A DNA stretch of 64,000 bases from Sphingopyxis sp. Lineage in GTDB: Bacteria > Pseudomonadota > Alphaproteobacteria > Sphingomonadales > Sphingomonadaceae. The notes under the pieces were generated by a model. The model saw only the letters and a list, made by a program, of their open reading frames with translations. It was not told where the DNA came from and did no database searches. Shown here in pieces: positions 47,944-57,664 of this stretch (positions are counted from its first letter, which is position 1; each line of letters opens with the position of its first letter). The stretch lies in NCBI GenBank assembly GCA_002733865.1, contig NVXM01000007.1:62001-126000 (forward strand), in the 5' to 3' direction. Both the position numbers and the translations under genes were made by a program.

Positions 47944-48220
47944 TTCAGAATCCAATCTTTTATTTAACCCTATACATAAGCAGAAATAGGGGCGGTTTCA
48001 AATGGCATTAGCGAAAAAGCCGCATTGCCGCAAATCGCCAGCCGCCTCGAACGACCGATTTGCGAACCAGCAGTTGTAAATGCACTCGCATGACGGACGC
48101 CTGAATAGCCGATTACTCTTTCATTGCCCTCGGTTCCGTCCCCTGCTAGGCGCGCTGCGAACGGCGTGGCAATATGCGCCTCAGGACATGTTTGACTGAT
48201 TTTCCGAAAGGACAGGCCCG

Positions 48221-48763
48221 ATGGCTGATGAGAATGACAATAACGAATCCGGCGCAACACCTACCGGCAACGTGAACACGCCCGACCCGCTCGCCAATGG
48301 CGCAGATACCCAGCCACAAATCGGCGTGATTTCGCAATATGTGAAAGATTTGTCCGTCGAAAACCCCAACGCGCCCGACGTGTACCAGTGGAATGCGCAG
48401 CCGCAGATTGATGTGCAATTCAATATCGGCTCTTCCCAGATTTCGGACGAAGTGCATGAAGTCGAACTGAAGATCGACGTCACCGCGAAAGCGGATGAGG
48501 GCGTCGCCTTCGCTATCGAACTGCTCTATTGTGGTCTGTTCGGTCTGCGCAACATTTCCGAAGACCAGGCCCATCCGTTTCTGTTCGCCGAAGCGCCGCG
48601 GCTCCTGTTCCCGTTCGCCCGGGCGATCATTTCCGACGCGGTGCGGGATGCCGGCTTCCAGGCCTTGTTGCTCGAACCGATCGATTTCACGGCGCTCTAC
48701 ATGCAGCAGCGCGAACAGATGGCAGCACAGCAATCGGGCGAGCAACCCGTTGGTAACGCCTAA
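48221..48763 (+). CDS. secB: Protein-export chaperone SecB
   Basis: This is a 180-residue chaperone that keeps preproteins unfolded for SecA. Typical segments are VENPNAPDVYQWNAQPQIDV, the long beta strand region ELKIDVTAK, and the C-terminal DAVRDAGFQALLLEPIDFTALY. It has a longer acidic N-terminus than E. coli SecB, normal for this lineage. GAAAGGACAGG precedes the ATG. The 277 bp upstream, shared with divergent timA, hold no further gene that I can support. Confidence 0.96.
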   Translation: MADENDNNESGATPTGNVNTPDPLANGADTQPQIGVISQYVKDLSVENPNAPDVYQWNAQPQIDVQFNIGSSQISDEVHEVELKIDVTAKADEGVAFAIELLYCGLFGLRNISEDQAHPFLFAEAPRLLFPFARAIISDAVRDAGFQALLLEPIDFTALYMQQREQMAAQQSGEQPVGNA

Positions 48764-48786
48764 GTTCCCTTGCTAGGGCAGCAGGC

Positions 48787-50376
48787 ATGAACCTGCTGAA
48801 ATCTACCGGAATCATCGCCGGACTGACGCTGGTCAGTCGCATATTCGGCTTTGTCCGCGATATCATGCTGGCCCGGATCCTAGGCGCTGGCGCAGCTGCC
48901 GATGCGTGGCAGCTGGCCTTCCAACTGCCCAATATTTTCCGCCGCCTGTTTGCCGAAGGGGCCTTCTCGGCAGCCTTCGTCCCGCTCTTCAACCGCAAGG
49001 TGGAGGAAGACGAGGGCCGCACGGCAGCGCAGACATTCGTGATTGATGTGCTGTCGGTGTTCGTGCCGCTGCTGCTGCTATTTTCGGCGATCATGATGCT
49101 CGCCATGCCCGGAATCATCTGGCTGATCGACGATTTCGGCAGAGGTGGGCGGACAACAGATTTTTCGATTTCGCTGGCCCGGATCACCTTCCCCTATCTC
49201 GGCCTGATCAGCGTCACGACCCTGTTCGCCGCGATATTGAACTCGCTCAGCCGGTTCGCTGCTGCGGCTGCGGCACCGATCATGCTCAATATCTGCATGA
49301 TCACGGCGCTGCTCGCTTCCTACTGGTTCAATGACGGTACCGATCCGCGCCAGACAGCCTATTTTCTGGCGGTCGCGGTCGCCACCGCCGGGCTGGTGCA
49401 GATGCTCTGGCTTTACTATTGGGCGCGCAAGACGGGCTTCCGCTTTCCGCTCAGGATGCCGCGCATCAATGCCGATGTGAAGGAACTGGGAATCCTTATC
49501 CTGCCAGCGGTTTTCGGCGCCGGCATCTACCAGATCAGCCGCTTCATCGACCTGTTTTTTCTCGGCCGGCTGCCGGAAGGTTCGTTCGTCTATCTGGCGA
49601 TGGCAGACCGCCTGAATCAGCTGCCGCTCGGCATTATCGGCATCGCCCTCGGCACCGCGATTCTGCCGGCGCTCTCGCGGTTCATCGCCAAGGATGATCT
49701 GGGCGGCGCCCAGCGGCTGCAAAGCAACGCCATCGAGCTCGGGATGCTGCTCACCATTCCAGCAGCAATTGCCCTGTTTTTCGCGGCAGGTCCGCTGGTC
49801 ACCTCTTTCTATGTGGGTGGTAATTTCACTGTCAGCGATGGCCAGACCACGTCGGCTGTCGTCGCCGCACTGGTTGTCGGCCTGCCCGCCTATGTGCTGG
49901 TCAAGGTGCTGATTCCCGGCTTTTTTGCTCGCAAGGATACCAGGACACCGGTGTATACCGCCGCCATTTCGCTGGTCGTCAACATCGCGCTCAACCTGCT
50001 GTTGATTCCGCTCTATGGCATCAAGGGTCTGGCCATTGCCGGTGCGATTGCCGCCTGGTGCAATTGCGCGATGCTTTACACCATGCTGCATCGGCGCGGA
50101 CATTTTCATCTGGAATGGTCGCTGCTGCTGCGGATCGGACGGATCACGCTGTCCGCGGCGGGCATGGCGGTGGTGCTGGTCTATATCGCGCCGATTGGAA
50201 ATGATCTGTATATCGGAACAATCTGGCAAAGGGTCGGGTCGATCACCGCTCTGGTCAGCGTCGGCGGACTGGTTTATGCCGCGCTTGCATGGCTGACCGG
50301 CGCGATCGACCGCGACAAGATCACCATGCTCACCAAGAAGAAAGCGGCAGAAGCAGCCGCAAAAGAAGGAAGTTAA
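48787..50376 (+). CDS. murJ: Lipid II flippase MurJ
   Basis: This is a 529-residue MOP-superfamily flippase with about 14 transmembrane helices. The start TGIIAGLTLVSRIFGFVRDI and FRRLFAEGAFSAAFVPLF are MurJ signatures, and ADRLNQLPLGIIGIALGTAI follows near 270-290. It moves lipid II across the inner membrane for peptidoglycan synthesis. It sits 24 bp after secB and three bp before trpS. Confidence 0.97.
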   Translation: MNLLKSTGIIAGLTLVSRIFGFVRDIMLARILGAGAAADAWQLAFQLPNIFRRLFAEGAFSAAFVPLFNRKVEEDEGRTAAQTFVIDVLSVFVPLLLLFSAIMMLAMPGIIWLIDDFGRGGRTTDFSISLARITFPYLGLISVTTLFAAILNSLSRFAAAAAAPIMLNICMITALLASYWFNDGTDPRQTAYFLAVAVATAGLVQMLWLYYWARKTGFRFPLRMPRINADVKELGILILPAVFGAGIYQISRFIDLFFLGRLPEGSFVYLAMADRLNQLPLGIIGIALGTAILPALSRFIAKDDLGGAQRLQSNAIELGMLLTIPAAIALFFAAGPLVTSFYVGGNFTVSDGQTTSAVVAALVVGLPAYVLVKVLIPGFFARKDTRTPVYTAAISLVVNIALNLLLIPLYGIKGLAIAGAIAAWCNCAMLYTMLHRRGHFHLEWSLLLRIGRITLSAAGMAVVLVYIAPIGNDLYIGTIWQRVGSITALVSVGGLVYAALAWLTGAIDRDKITMLTKKKAAEAAAKEGS

Positions 50377-50379
50377 GAC

Positions 50380-51375
50380 ATGCGCACGGTATCGGGCATC
50401 CAGCCCACAGGTAATCTCCATCTCGGCAATTATCTCGGCGCGATCAAAAACTGGGTGAAGATGCAGGACGAGGGGGAATGCCTGTTTTTCCTCGCCGACC
50501 TGCATGCGATTACCGTCCACAATGACCCCGCCGAACTGTCCGCCAATTGCCGCGAGATGGTTGCCGCACTGGTCGCCGCCGGCATCAATCCGGACAAGTC
50601 GATCCTGTTCAACCAGGCCCGGGTTCCCGCGCATGCAGAGCTGGCCTGGATGCTGATCTGCAATACGCCGATGGGCTGGCTCGACCGGATGACCCAGTTC
50701 AAGGAAAAATCGGGCAAGCACAAGCAGCGCGCGTCGCTCGGTCTGTACGGCTATCCCGTGCTGCAGGCCGCCGACGTGCTGGTCTATCAGGCGACCCATG
50801 TGCCGGTCGGCGAGGATCAGAAACAGCATCTGGAACTGGCGCGCGATATTGCCTCCAAGTTCAACAGCGACACCGGCACCGAAACCTTCGTCTTACCCGA
50901 ACCGTTTATCGGCAAAAGCGCGGCCCGGATCATGAGCCTGCGCGATGGCAATGCCAAAATGAGCAAGTCCGATCCGTCCGATCTCAGCCGAATCAATATG
51001 AGCGATGATGATGACACGATCGCGCGCAAATTGAAGAAGGCAAAGACCGATCCCGAGCCGCTGCCCGACAATATGGCGGATCTCGCCGATCGTCCGGAAG
51101 CCAGAAATCTGGTCGGCATATATGCTGCGCTGGCCGATCAACCGCAAGAGGCCGTGCTCGCCGAATATGCCGGCAAGGGCTTTGGCGACTTCAAACCCGC
51201 GCTTGCCGATCTGGCGGTCAGCACCCTTTCGCCGATCCGCAATCGGTTTGAGGAGTTGCGCGAGGACAGGGATGCGATCGATGCAATCCTGAGCAAGGGT
51301 TCCGCAAAAGCTTCGGCGCTGGCTTGCCCCACGGTGGAAGCCGCTTATACGGCGCTCGGATTGCTGCGCGATTAG
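50380..51375 (+). CDS. trpS: Tryptophanyl-tRNA synthetase
   Basis: This is a 331-residue class I synthetase. The HIGH-like motif is [10 protein letters not shown] (residues 9-18) and the KMSKS motif is intact in [12 protein letters not shown]. The [15 protein letters not shown] segment in the Rossmann fold is also typical. It attaches tryptophan to its tRNA. It follows murJ within three bases of the stop. Confidence 0.97.
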   Translation: MRTVSGIQPTGNLHLGNYLGAIKNWVKMQDEGECLFFLADLHAITVHNDPAELSANCREMVAALVAAGINPDKSILFNQARVPAHAELAWMLICNTPMGWLDRMTQFKEKSGKHKQRASLGLYGYPVLQAADVLVYQATHVPVGEDQKQHLELARDIASKFNSDTGTETFVLPEPFIGKSAARIMSLRDGNAKMSKSDPSDLSRINMSDDDDTIARKLKKAKTDPEPLPDNMADLADRPEARNLVGIYAALADQPQEAVLAEYAGKGFGDFKPALADLAVSTLSPIRNRFEELREDRDAIDAILSKGSAKASALACPTVEAAYTALGLLRD

Positions 51376-51452
51376 CCTGTCGCGACAGGACCTGCGGTTG
51401 CATCGGGCGCAAGAGGCTTGCCTGTCTCGCCATTTGCGGTAAATGCTGGACC

Positions 51453-52736
51453 ATGGATATTATCTCGATACGCGGCGGCAACCGGCTGTCTGGCACCATT
51501 CCCATTTCCGGCGCAAAGAACAGCGCTCTTACCCTGCTGCCCTGTGCGCTGCTGACCGATGAGCCGGTGACGCTGCGCAATCTGCCGCGGCTGGCTGATG
51601 TCGACAGTTTCGGTCATCTGCTCAATCAGCTCGGCGTTTCCACCACCATCGAAGGCGCCCGCCCGGAAGATTTTGGCCGGGTGATGACTCTGAAAGCCGG
51701 CCGCATCACCTCGACCGAAGCGCCTTATGATATCGTCCGCAAGATGCGGGCCTCGATCCTGGTGCTGGGACCTTTGCTGTCCCGGGCCGGGGAATGCCGG
51801 GTATCGCTGCCCGGTGGCTGTGCAATCGGCAACCGGCCGATCGACCTGCATCTGAAGGCGATCGAGGCGTTGGGTGCGACGATTGAAACGACCAGCGGCT
51901 ATGTCATTGCCCGCGTCCCCGATGGTGGCCTGCCCGGCGGCGATTTTACCTTCCCGGTGGTGTCTGTCGGCGCGACAGAAAATGCGCTGATGGCCGCGGT
52001 CCTGGCCAAAGGCACCAGCGTCCTCAAAAATGCCGCCCGCGAACCGGAGATTGTCGATCTGTGCAACATGCTGGTCGCGATGGGCGGAGAAATTGAAGGC
52101 ATCGGTTCCTCGACGCTGACCATCACCGGCGTCGACCGGCTCCACGGCTGTACCTATCGCGTCATGTCGGACCGGATCGAAGCGGGCAGCTATGCTTGCG
52201 CCGTGGGTCTCGCAGGCGGCGAAGTCGATCTGCTGGCCGCGAAGGCAGACGAAATGGAAGCGACGCTGGATGCGCTGCGCCATGCCGGCCTGTCGGTCGA
52301 ACCCCATGCCAAGGGCATCAGGGTCGCCTCCGACGGCAAGCTCAAGCCGCTTACCCTGTCCACCGCGCCCTATCCGGGCCTCGCCACCGACATGCAGGCG
52401 CAGCTGATGGCGATGCTCTGTCTTGCCGATGGCGCCAGCGTGCTCACCGAAACGATTTTCGAGAACCGCTATATGCATGTTCCGGAACTCAACCGGATGG
52501 GCGCGGATATCGAAACCAAGGGGCGCACCGCAGTGGTGCGGGGTGTCAAAAAACTGACCGGCGCTCCGGTGATGGCGACCGATCTGCGCGCCTCGATGAG
52601 TCTGGCGATTGCCGGACTGGCGGCGGAAGGCGAAACACGATTGCAGCGCATCTACCATCTCGATCGCGGCTACGAGCGGCTGGAAGAGAAGCTGGCGGCG
52701 GTGGGCGCCGATATCGAGCGGATCAGCGGCGACTGA
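51453..52736 (+). CDS. murA: UDP-GlcNAc 1-carboxyvinyltransferase MurA
   Basis: This is a 427-residue enzyme for the first committed step of peptidoglycan synthesis, the target of fosfomycin. Lys22 in ISGAKNSAL and the active-site Cys in [13 protein letters not shown] (about 116) are both present, so the product should be fosfomycin-sensitive by that criterion. The start is [10 protein letters not shown] at 51453; the frame is open 43 codons further, but that part overlaps trpS. It is the last of the wall-linked genes here. Confidence 0.97.
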   Translation: MDIISIRGGNRLSGTIPISGAKNSALTLLPCALLTDEPVTLRNLPRLADVDSFGHLLNQLGVSTTIEGARPEDFGRVMTLKAGRITSTEAPYDIVRKMRASILVLGPLLSRAGECRVSLPGGCAIGNRPIDLHLKAIEALGATIETTSGYVIARVPDGGLPGGDFTFPVVSVGATENALMAAVLAKGTSVLKNAAREPEIVDLCNMLVAMGGEIEGIGSSTLTITGVDRLHGCTYRVMSDRIEAGSYACAVGLAGGEVDLLAAKADEMEATLDALRHAGLSVEPHAKGIRVASDGKLKPLTLSTAPYPGLATDMQAQLMAMLCLADGASVLTETIFENRYMHVPELNRMGADIETKGRTAVVRGVKKLTGAPVMATDLRASMSLAIAGLAAEGETRLQRIYHLDRGYERLEEKLAAVGADIERISGD

Positions 52737-52820
52737 CCGACTGGCGCTAGCACTTATGGCAGCTTGTTTTTTGGCCATTTTTCTCCTGTAGTCCGCTCCA
52801 TTAAAAGGAGAGGATAGTCC

Positions 52821-53231
52821 ATGTTTTCAGGACCAATTGAAGATCGACTTGCGATCCGCGAATTGCACGATGCCTATTGCGATGCCGTGCTGCGCAAGGA
52901 TCCGGACGACTGGGGCGCACTCTGGACCGAAGATGCCACTTGGTCGCTGATGGGCACCGAAGTGGTCGGTCGCGAGAATATCGTCAATCTCTGGAACGGC
53001 GCGATGGGTCAGTTTGATGCGGTCAGCTTTCTGGGTATCCCCGCCAGCCTGGAAGTGACCGGCGATACCGCCTCTGGCCGCTACCAGACCCATGAAATAC
53101 TGGTCGAAAAGGGCGAACCGCGCGTCGCCGGCGGCCGCTATGACGATGAATTTGTCAAAATCGACGGTCAGTGGCTTTACAGCAAACGGATATTTGTCGT
53201 CGTCGCCCAGTTCGGCGGCAACAAACTTTAG
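52821..53231 (+). CDS. SnoaL-like NTF2-fold protein
   Basis: This is a 136-residue protein of the SnoaL/NTF2-like superfamily: IEDRLAIRELHDAYCDAVLR at the N-terminus, DDWGALWTEDATW in the typical position, and a beta-rich end (KIDGQWLYSKRIFVVVAQ). Such proteins include dehydratases, isomerases and hydroxylase partners. A strong AGGAG precedes the ATG. It opens a four-gene unit with an ABM protein, a P450 and an SDR, with gaps of 13-20 bp. Confidence 0.85.
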   Translation: MFSGPIEDRLAIRELHDAYCDAVLRKDPDDWGALWTEDATWSLMGTEVVGRENIVNLWNGAMGQFDAVSFLGIPASLEVTGDTASGRYQTHEILVEKGEPRVAGGRYDDEFVKIDGQWLYSKRIFVVVAQFGGNKL

Positions 53232-53244
53232 GAGAATTGGATAT

Positions 53245-53586
53245 ATGGCGAAGATTTTGATTGCGGCACATATCGATGTCGATCCGGCGCAGCGCGAAGA
53301 ATGTTTGAAAAGCGGCAAACCCTATATTGACGGCGCTCTGACTCAGGAAGGCTGCCTGTGCTACAGCTGGGCCGCCGATCTCGACAATCCGGCGCGCATC
53401 GAAGTGTTCGAGGAATGGGCCAGCGAAGAAGCACTGGCGGCGCATTTCAAAAATGTCCACTATGCCAGCATGCGAGACCATATCGGCAAGTTCGGTCTGA
53501 CCAATGCGGTCAGCGCCAAATATCGCGTTGATGCCGAGAGCCCGGTCTATAACGCGCAAGGCGAACCAACGCCTTCTTTTGACTGA
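53245..53586 (+). CDS. ABM-domain monooxygenase-like protein
   Basis: This is a 113-residue ferredoxin-like antibiotic-biosynthesis-monooxygenase (ABM) domain: ILIAAHIDVDPAQREECL, EGCLCYSWAADLDNP, then IEVFEEWASEEALAAHF. These small proteins oxidise phenolic substrates without cofactors or act as accessory units. AGGAGAATTGG precedes ATG 53245; the frame is open further upstream but overlaps the previous gene. It lies in the P450 cluster. Confidence 0.85.
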   Translation: MAKILIAAHIDVDPAQREECLKSGKPYIDGALTQEGCLCYSWAADLDNPARIEVFEEWASEEALAAHFKNVHYASMRDHIGKFGLTNAVSAKYRVDAESPVYNAQGEPTPSFD

Positions 53587-53604
53587 ATAAGACAGGAACC
53601 TGCC

Positions 53605-54852
53605 ATGAACGAAGCCGTTTCCAAATCGCTATTCCAACCAGACATTCTGGTCGATCCGTTTGAGTTTTACGAAGAACAACGCGCCAAAAACCCCGTCTTC
53701 TATGACGAAGCGGCCGGCGCCTATGTCGTGCTCGACTATGACCTGATTTCGGAAGCGGTCGGTCGGCTGGACGATTTTTCCAACAATTTCAATGCGCTGC
53801 TTTCCGGCGGAAAATCCGCAGAAGAGCTGGAAAATGACAAGGAGTTGAAGGAAATTCAGGCGGAGGGCTGGCCGCAAGTCAACACCCTGCTGACCGCCGA
53901 TCAGCCGGTGCACACGCGTTTCCGCAAGCTGGTCAATCTCGCTTTCTCGATGCCCAAGGTGAACAAGCTGGAAGACAGCATGCGCGAGATGTCGAACGAG
54001 CTGATCGACAATTTCATCGACAAGGGCGAATGCGAATTTGTCGAGGAATATGCGATTCCCATGCCGGTCCGCACAATCGCCGTGCAACTCGGCCTCGACG
54101 TTGCCGACGCGCACACGATCAAGCGCTGGACCAATGCCTTTGTCGACCGGCTTTCCGGCATGATGTCCCGCGAACGGCAGCTGGAAACCGAGCGCGAGGT
54201 GGTCGAATATCAGCACGCTCTGAAAGCCAATATGGACGAGCGCCGCAAGGAAGCGAAGAGCGATATCCTGTCTGACCTGGTTAATGCCCGGGTGGATGGT
54301 GAACGGCCGCTCGACGATGCTGAATCCCTGTCGATCGTGCAGCAGTTGATGGTTGCCGGCAATGAGACGACAACCGCAGCCCTGGCCGAGGGCACGCGCC
54401 TGTTTGCCACCAACCCGGACCAGTATAAGAAAATTCAGGACGATCCGTCGCTGATCCCCAACGCCGTCGAAGAAGTGCTGCGCATGTCGAGCGGTTCATC
54501 GGGTATCTGGCGGGTCATGCACCGCGATGCAGAACTGGGCGGCGTGATGCTGCCCAAGGGCGCGATGGTGATGATGCGCTATCATGCGGCCAATCGTGAT
54601 CCGAAGCAGTTTGAAAACCCCAACGAATTCCATGTCGATCGCAAGAATGCGCGCACCCATCTGGCGTTCGGCAAGGGCATCCACATGTGCGTCGGCAACA
54701 TGCTGTCGCGCAAGGAAATGACCGTGTCCTTCCAGCAGTTCGCCCAGCGTATGGACAATATCCGGATCCCGGAAGGCGCGGAACTGCGCTATCCACCAAA
54801 CATGATGCTGCGCGGACTGGCCAATCTGCCGATCCAGTTCGACAAGAAATAG
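53605..54852 (+). CDS. Cytochrome P450
   Basis: This is a 415-residue soluble bacterial P450. The I-helix oxygen site VAGNETTTAALAEG, the K-helix E-x2-R in VEEVLRMSSG and the heme loop HLAFGKGIHMCVGNML with the axial Cys are all present. Soluble P450s need a ferredoxin and reductase; none is encoded nearby, so partners must come from elsewhere. It lies 18 bp after the ABM gene and 20 bp before an SDR. The substrate is unknown; a terpenoid, steroid or aromatic compound would be usual for this lineage. Confidence 0.95.
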   Translation: MNEAVSKSLFQPDILVDPFEFYEEQRAKNPVFYDEAAGAYVVLDYDLISEAVGRLDDFSNNFNALLSGGKSAEELENDKELKEIQAEGWPQVNTLLTADQPVHTRFRKLVNLAFSMPKVNKLEDSMREMSNELIDNFIDKGECEFVEEYAIPMPVRTIAVQLGLDVADAHTIKRWTNAFVDRLSGMMSRERQLETEREVVEYQHALKANMDERRKEAKSDILSDLVNARVDGERPLDDAESLSIVQQLMVAGNETTTAALAEGTRLFATNPDQYKKIQDDPSLIPNAVEEVLRMSSGSSGIWRVMHRDAELGGVMLPKGAMVMMRYHAANRDPKQFENPNEFHVDRKNARTHLAFGKGIHMCVGNMLSRKEMTVSFQQFAQRMDNIRIPEGAELRYPPNMMLRGLANLPIQFDKK

Positions 54853-54872
54853 ACCGGAAACAGGAAAACGAC

Positions 54873-55643
54873 ATGGGCATGATGGACGGAAAAGTCGCGC
54901 TGATCTCAGGCGGCGCGGAAGGCATTGGCGGCACCGCCGGGCAGCGCGTGATCGAGGAAGGCGGCTCGGTAATGCTGGCCGATATTCAAATCGACAAGGC
55001 GCGCGAACATGCCGCCTCGCTGGGCGAACGCGCGGATGCGGTTGAGCTGGATGTGCGCAACCTCGACCAATGGCAGGCTGCGGTCGACGCCACCAAAAAG
55101 CGCTTCGGCAAGATGACGACGCTGTTCAATGTCGCCGGTATTTCGGAACCCGGATCGGTCGACGAGGTCGATCTGGAAAGCTGGAACCGCACCATCGATA
55201 TCAATCTGCAGGGCACCTTCTACGGCTGCCGTGTTGGCCTGCCCGCGATCATCGAAAGCGGTGAGGACGGCGCGATCGTCAATATCGGCTCGATGCTGGC
55301 GATGCGCCCCGGCGCTCAATTCGCCGCCTATTGCGCGAGCAAGGCAGCGGTCACGGCCTTGAGCAAGTCGCTGGCACTGCACTGTGCGGCCGAAAAATAT
55401 CCGGTGCGGGTCAATACCGTGCATCCCGGCGCAATCGACACGCCGATGTACCAGCGTTATCTCGCCGCTTATCCGGGACCGCATGAGGAAGCGGTGGAAC
55501 TGTTCAACCGCAACCACCCGATCAATCGGGTCGGTCAGGCAGTCGAAGTCGCCAACGCGATGCTATGGCTGGCCAGCGATCTGAGCAGCTTCACCACCGC
55601 CAATGATGTCACCGTCGACGGCGGCGGCAGCTATCGCGAATAA
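54873..55643 (+). CDS. Short-chain dehydrogenase/reductase
   Basis: This is a 256-residue classical SDR. The cofactor motif reads SGGAEGIGG (residues 12-20 region, T replaced by S-G), with NVAGIS, Ser in NIGSML and Y-x3-K in YCASKAAV. The acidic D after the second strand (LADIQ) suggests NAD preference. It probably oxidises the alcohol made by the upstream P450. AGGAAAACGAC precedes ATG 54873; the longer upstream frame overlaps the P450 gene. Confidence 0.93.
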   Translation: MGMMDGKVALISGGAEGIGGTAGQRVIEEGGSVMLADIQIDKAREHAASLGERADAVELDVRNLDQWQAAVDATKKRFGKMTTLFNVAGISEPGSVDEVDLESWNRTIDINLQGTFYGCRVGLPAIIESGEDGAIVNIGSMLAMRPGAQFAAYCASKAAVTALSKSLALHCAAEKYPVRVNTVHPGAIDTPMYQRYLAAYPGPHEEAVELFNRNHPINRVGQAVEVANAMLWLASDLSSFTTANDVTVDGGGSYRE

Positions 55644-55651
55644 GCATAAAA

Positions 55652-55678
55652 AAGGGCGGCCGGAGCGGGCCACCCTTA
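55652..55678 (+). terminator. Hairpin after the P450-SDR cluster
   Basis: AAGGGCGGCC and the complementary GGGCCACCCTT form a GC-rich stem with one mismatch and a short loop, preceded by six A residues and followed by a short T-containing tail. It would act on either strand between the convergent SDR and lipoprotein genes. A second inverted repeat (CCGGAC/GTCCGG) follows at about 55683-55708. Confidence 0.55.
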
Positions 55679-55725
55679 ATCGCCGGACCGTTTGAAATGC
55701 GAAGTCCGGTCATTAATACACGCAT

Positions 55726-56457
55726 TTAACGCCCTGTGTTGGCGACGATATCAACCAAGGTTCCGCCGCCCGAACGCTCGTTAAGGGTTATGACATAAGC
55801 ATTGGCCTGATTCGGTTTTGAACCGCCCAGAACATGCTCGTTGCCCCGCAAAAGATATTCGGCGTCATATCCGCCGCGCTTCGCCCTTGTATAATAATAG
55901 TCGACAATCTTCTTGATCGGCGTGGCGGTGGTGAAGCTGACCACGCGCAAGTCGCATTTGCCAGCCGCTTCCTGCAAATTTGCTTTCGGATAGACTGCAA
56001 ATTCCGGCGGCATCTTGTTGGCCCAGCCCATATCGTAGGTCAGCTTTTTCTGGCAGGGGGGCTTGTTGCCGCGCGCTTCCTCCAGCTCGGCCTTGTCTCC
56101 CAGCGTCAATCCTTCATCGTCCGAGGTCATTTGCTTCGGCGTCGGCGCACTCAGCATTTTGCCGCCAAGCGCCGCCTTTGCTGCGGCGCTGCCATCTTCA
56201 CCGGTGCCGGGAGGGACCGACCCGTCTGCTGCCCCATTGGCGCTGCGAACCGCATTGCGATTGGCCTGATCGGTCAGATCGGGATCCACGAGGATCGAAT
56301 CTTCCAGCGCGTCATTCATCGCCGGGTCGGAGGTCAGATTGTCATCCAGCTGCGCCAGCTCTTCGTCGCTCGCATCATTGCTGCCACAGGCAGCGAGCGT
56401 CAGAGGCAGCGCAAAAGCTGCGGCAGACAGCATAAGGGAACGGGTAAGCTTGGACAT
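55726..56457 (-). CDS. Putative lipoprotein of unknown function
   Basis: This 243-residue protein has a lipoprotein signal peptide with lipobox LAAC (Cys about 24). A long low-complexity acidic linker (about 27-110) is followed by a C-terminal domain of about 120 residues (MGWANKMPPEFAVYPKANLQ; DYYYTRAKRGGYDAEYL) that may bind a ligand or partner in the periplasm. I do not recognise the domain. It is a single-gene unit. Confidence 0.78.
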   Translation of the reverse strand: MSKLTRSLMLSAAAFALPLTLAACGSNDASDEELAQLDDNLTSDPAMNDALEDSILVDPDLTDQANRNAVRSANGAADGSVPPGTGEDGSAAAKAALGGKMLSAPTPKQMTSDDEGLTLGDKAELEEARGNKPPCQKKLTYDMGWANKMPPEFAVYPKANLQEAAGKCDLRVVSFTTATPIKKIVDYYYTRAKRGGYDAEYLLRGNEHVLGGSKPNQANAYVITLNERSGGGTLVDIVANTGR

Positions 56458-56571
56458 GCGATAGGCTCCTGAATTTTACGGGACCAAATGCACCAAAAAG
56501 CGTTAATATTTCGTTAGGGAAACTGGTTAATCCGGTGACTGGTTGTTAACCTTTTGTCCCATTTAGGGATT

Positions 56572-57009
56572 TCACCCGAACGTGTCCGGCCCGTCGATCT
56601 CACCAAAACGGATCAGCCGCGATGTCAGCACCGCCGCCTGCCGGTTGACCACCGCTTTTTGATATTCGGGATCAGTGACCATTTCCATGAACGCGCCGCT
56701 GGTCGGATAGCGAGCGATGAAGGCGGAATCCCACTGCTTGTCGTCGGGTCCGATGACCATGCATTCCATCTGCCCCCGCCAGATGATCGTACCGCCAACC
56801 CGCTCGAAAATGGGCCCGCTGGTCTTGCCATATTCGCGATAGGCGCGGGCGCCACTCCATCCCTTGCCGGCATTGGGGTGATCGTCCGGATAATGAGCCG
56901 ATTCGTGGAAGCGGAGCAGATTGAGCATCTGGATCGGCACGTCGCGTGGCAGCGCCTTGAACGCATCAAACGCCTCACGGGTCGGGTCGAGATATCGGTC
57001 TTCTGCCAT
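56572..57009 (-). CDS. DUF1330 domain protein
   Basis: This is a 145-residue dimeric alpha-beta barrel protein: DVPIQMLNLLRFHE near the start, then WDSAFIARYPTSGAFMEMVTDPEYQKAVVNRQ in shortened form across 90-122, and a C-terminal RLIRFGE. DUF1330 proteins have no established function. It follows the GNAT gene by 12 bp in the same direction. The 114 bp between its end and the lipoprotein start hold nothing recognised. Confidence 0.85.
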   Translation of the reverse strand: MAEDRYLDPTREAFDAFKALPRDVPIQMLNLLRFHESAHYPDDHPNAGKGWSGARAYREYGKTSGPIFERVGGTIIWRGQMECMVIGPDDKQWDSAFIARYPTSGAFMEMVTDPEYQKAVVNRQAAVLTSRLIRFGEIDGPDTFG

Positions 57010-57021
57010 GCTTCTGCTCTC

Positions 57022-57573
57022 CTACTGGAACTGCTTTCTATTCGCTTGCCACTGTTCGCGCGATTGGCCCCAGTCGTCAACCCGTGCCTCCTCAAAAGGC
57101 GCCGGCAATTGCGTCGGTCCGCGATTGATTGAGCCGAGGCGCTCGGCCAGCTTGATGGAGGCGATATTCTCTGGATCAATCGTATGGCAGATATCCTGCC
57201 AGCCCAGCTCATCCACGGCATAGTTCATACTCGCCACCGCCGCTTCCAGCGCATAGCCTTTGCCGGCATATTGGCTAGCAATGCCCCAGCCCACCTCGGT
57301 GCCCGGCCAGCTGTCGGGATACCAGGGGCCGATCCGGCCAATCCATTGGCCGCTGTCCTTTAGAATCAGGGAAAACATCGCATAGCCCCGCACATGCCAG
57401 GCCCCCACCATTGCGCACAGTGACCGCCACGATTCGGCACGGCTTTGTGCGCCGCCGATATAGGTCATGGTTTGTGCATCCGCGTGGAAGGCAGCCCAGC
57501 CCTCCAGATCATCGCCATTGGGCGGGCGCAGGATTAACCGGTCGGTTTCAATTCTGATGTCTTCAATTGCCAT
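57022..57573 (-). CDS. GNAT family N-acetyltransferase (RimJ/RimL-like)
   Basis: This is a 183-residue acetyltransferase: RIETDRLILRPPNGDDLEGW at the start, WIGRIGPWYPDSWPGTEVGW, then the acetyl-CoA binding region SQYAGKGYALEAAVA and the C-terminal IDPENIASIKLAERLGS. The type modifies ribosomal protein N-termini or small molecules. GGGGGAGAG lies just before ATG 57573, so this start is preferred to one seven codons upstream. Confidence 0.92.
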   Translation of the reverse strand: MAIEDIRIETDRLILRPPNGDDLEGWAAFHADAQTMTYIGGAQSRAESWRSLCAMVGAWHVRGYAMFSLILKDSGQWIGRIGPWYPDSWPGTEVGWGIASQYAGKGYALEAAVASMNYAVDELGWQDICHTIDPENIASIKLAERLGSINRGPTQLPAPFEEARVDDWGQSREQWQANRKQFQ

Positions 57574-57629
57574 GATCTCTCCCCCTTCAGCCATCCTGAT
57601 TACAAAGCAACAAAGGGATTCGCAAATGC

Positions 57630-57658
57630 TTGAATTCTAGGTGCACTAGGCCTATAAT
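57630..57658 (+). promoter_or_regulatory. Strong sigma-70 promoter, leaderless start
   Basis: TTGAAT (57630-57635) and a perfect TATAAT (57653-57658) are separated by 17 bp. The ATG of the small membrane protein gene begins seven bases after the -10 box, exactly where transcription should begin, and no ribosome site exists. The gene is probably translated from a leaderless mRNA. Confidence 0.75.
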
Positions 57659-57664
57659 ACACCT

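Noticed and set aside
49078-50829. A 583-codon open frame antisense to murJ and trpS
   Set aside because: It spans two confident genes and has the low-complexity composition of a shadow frame.
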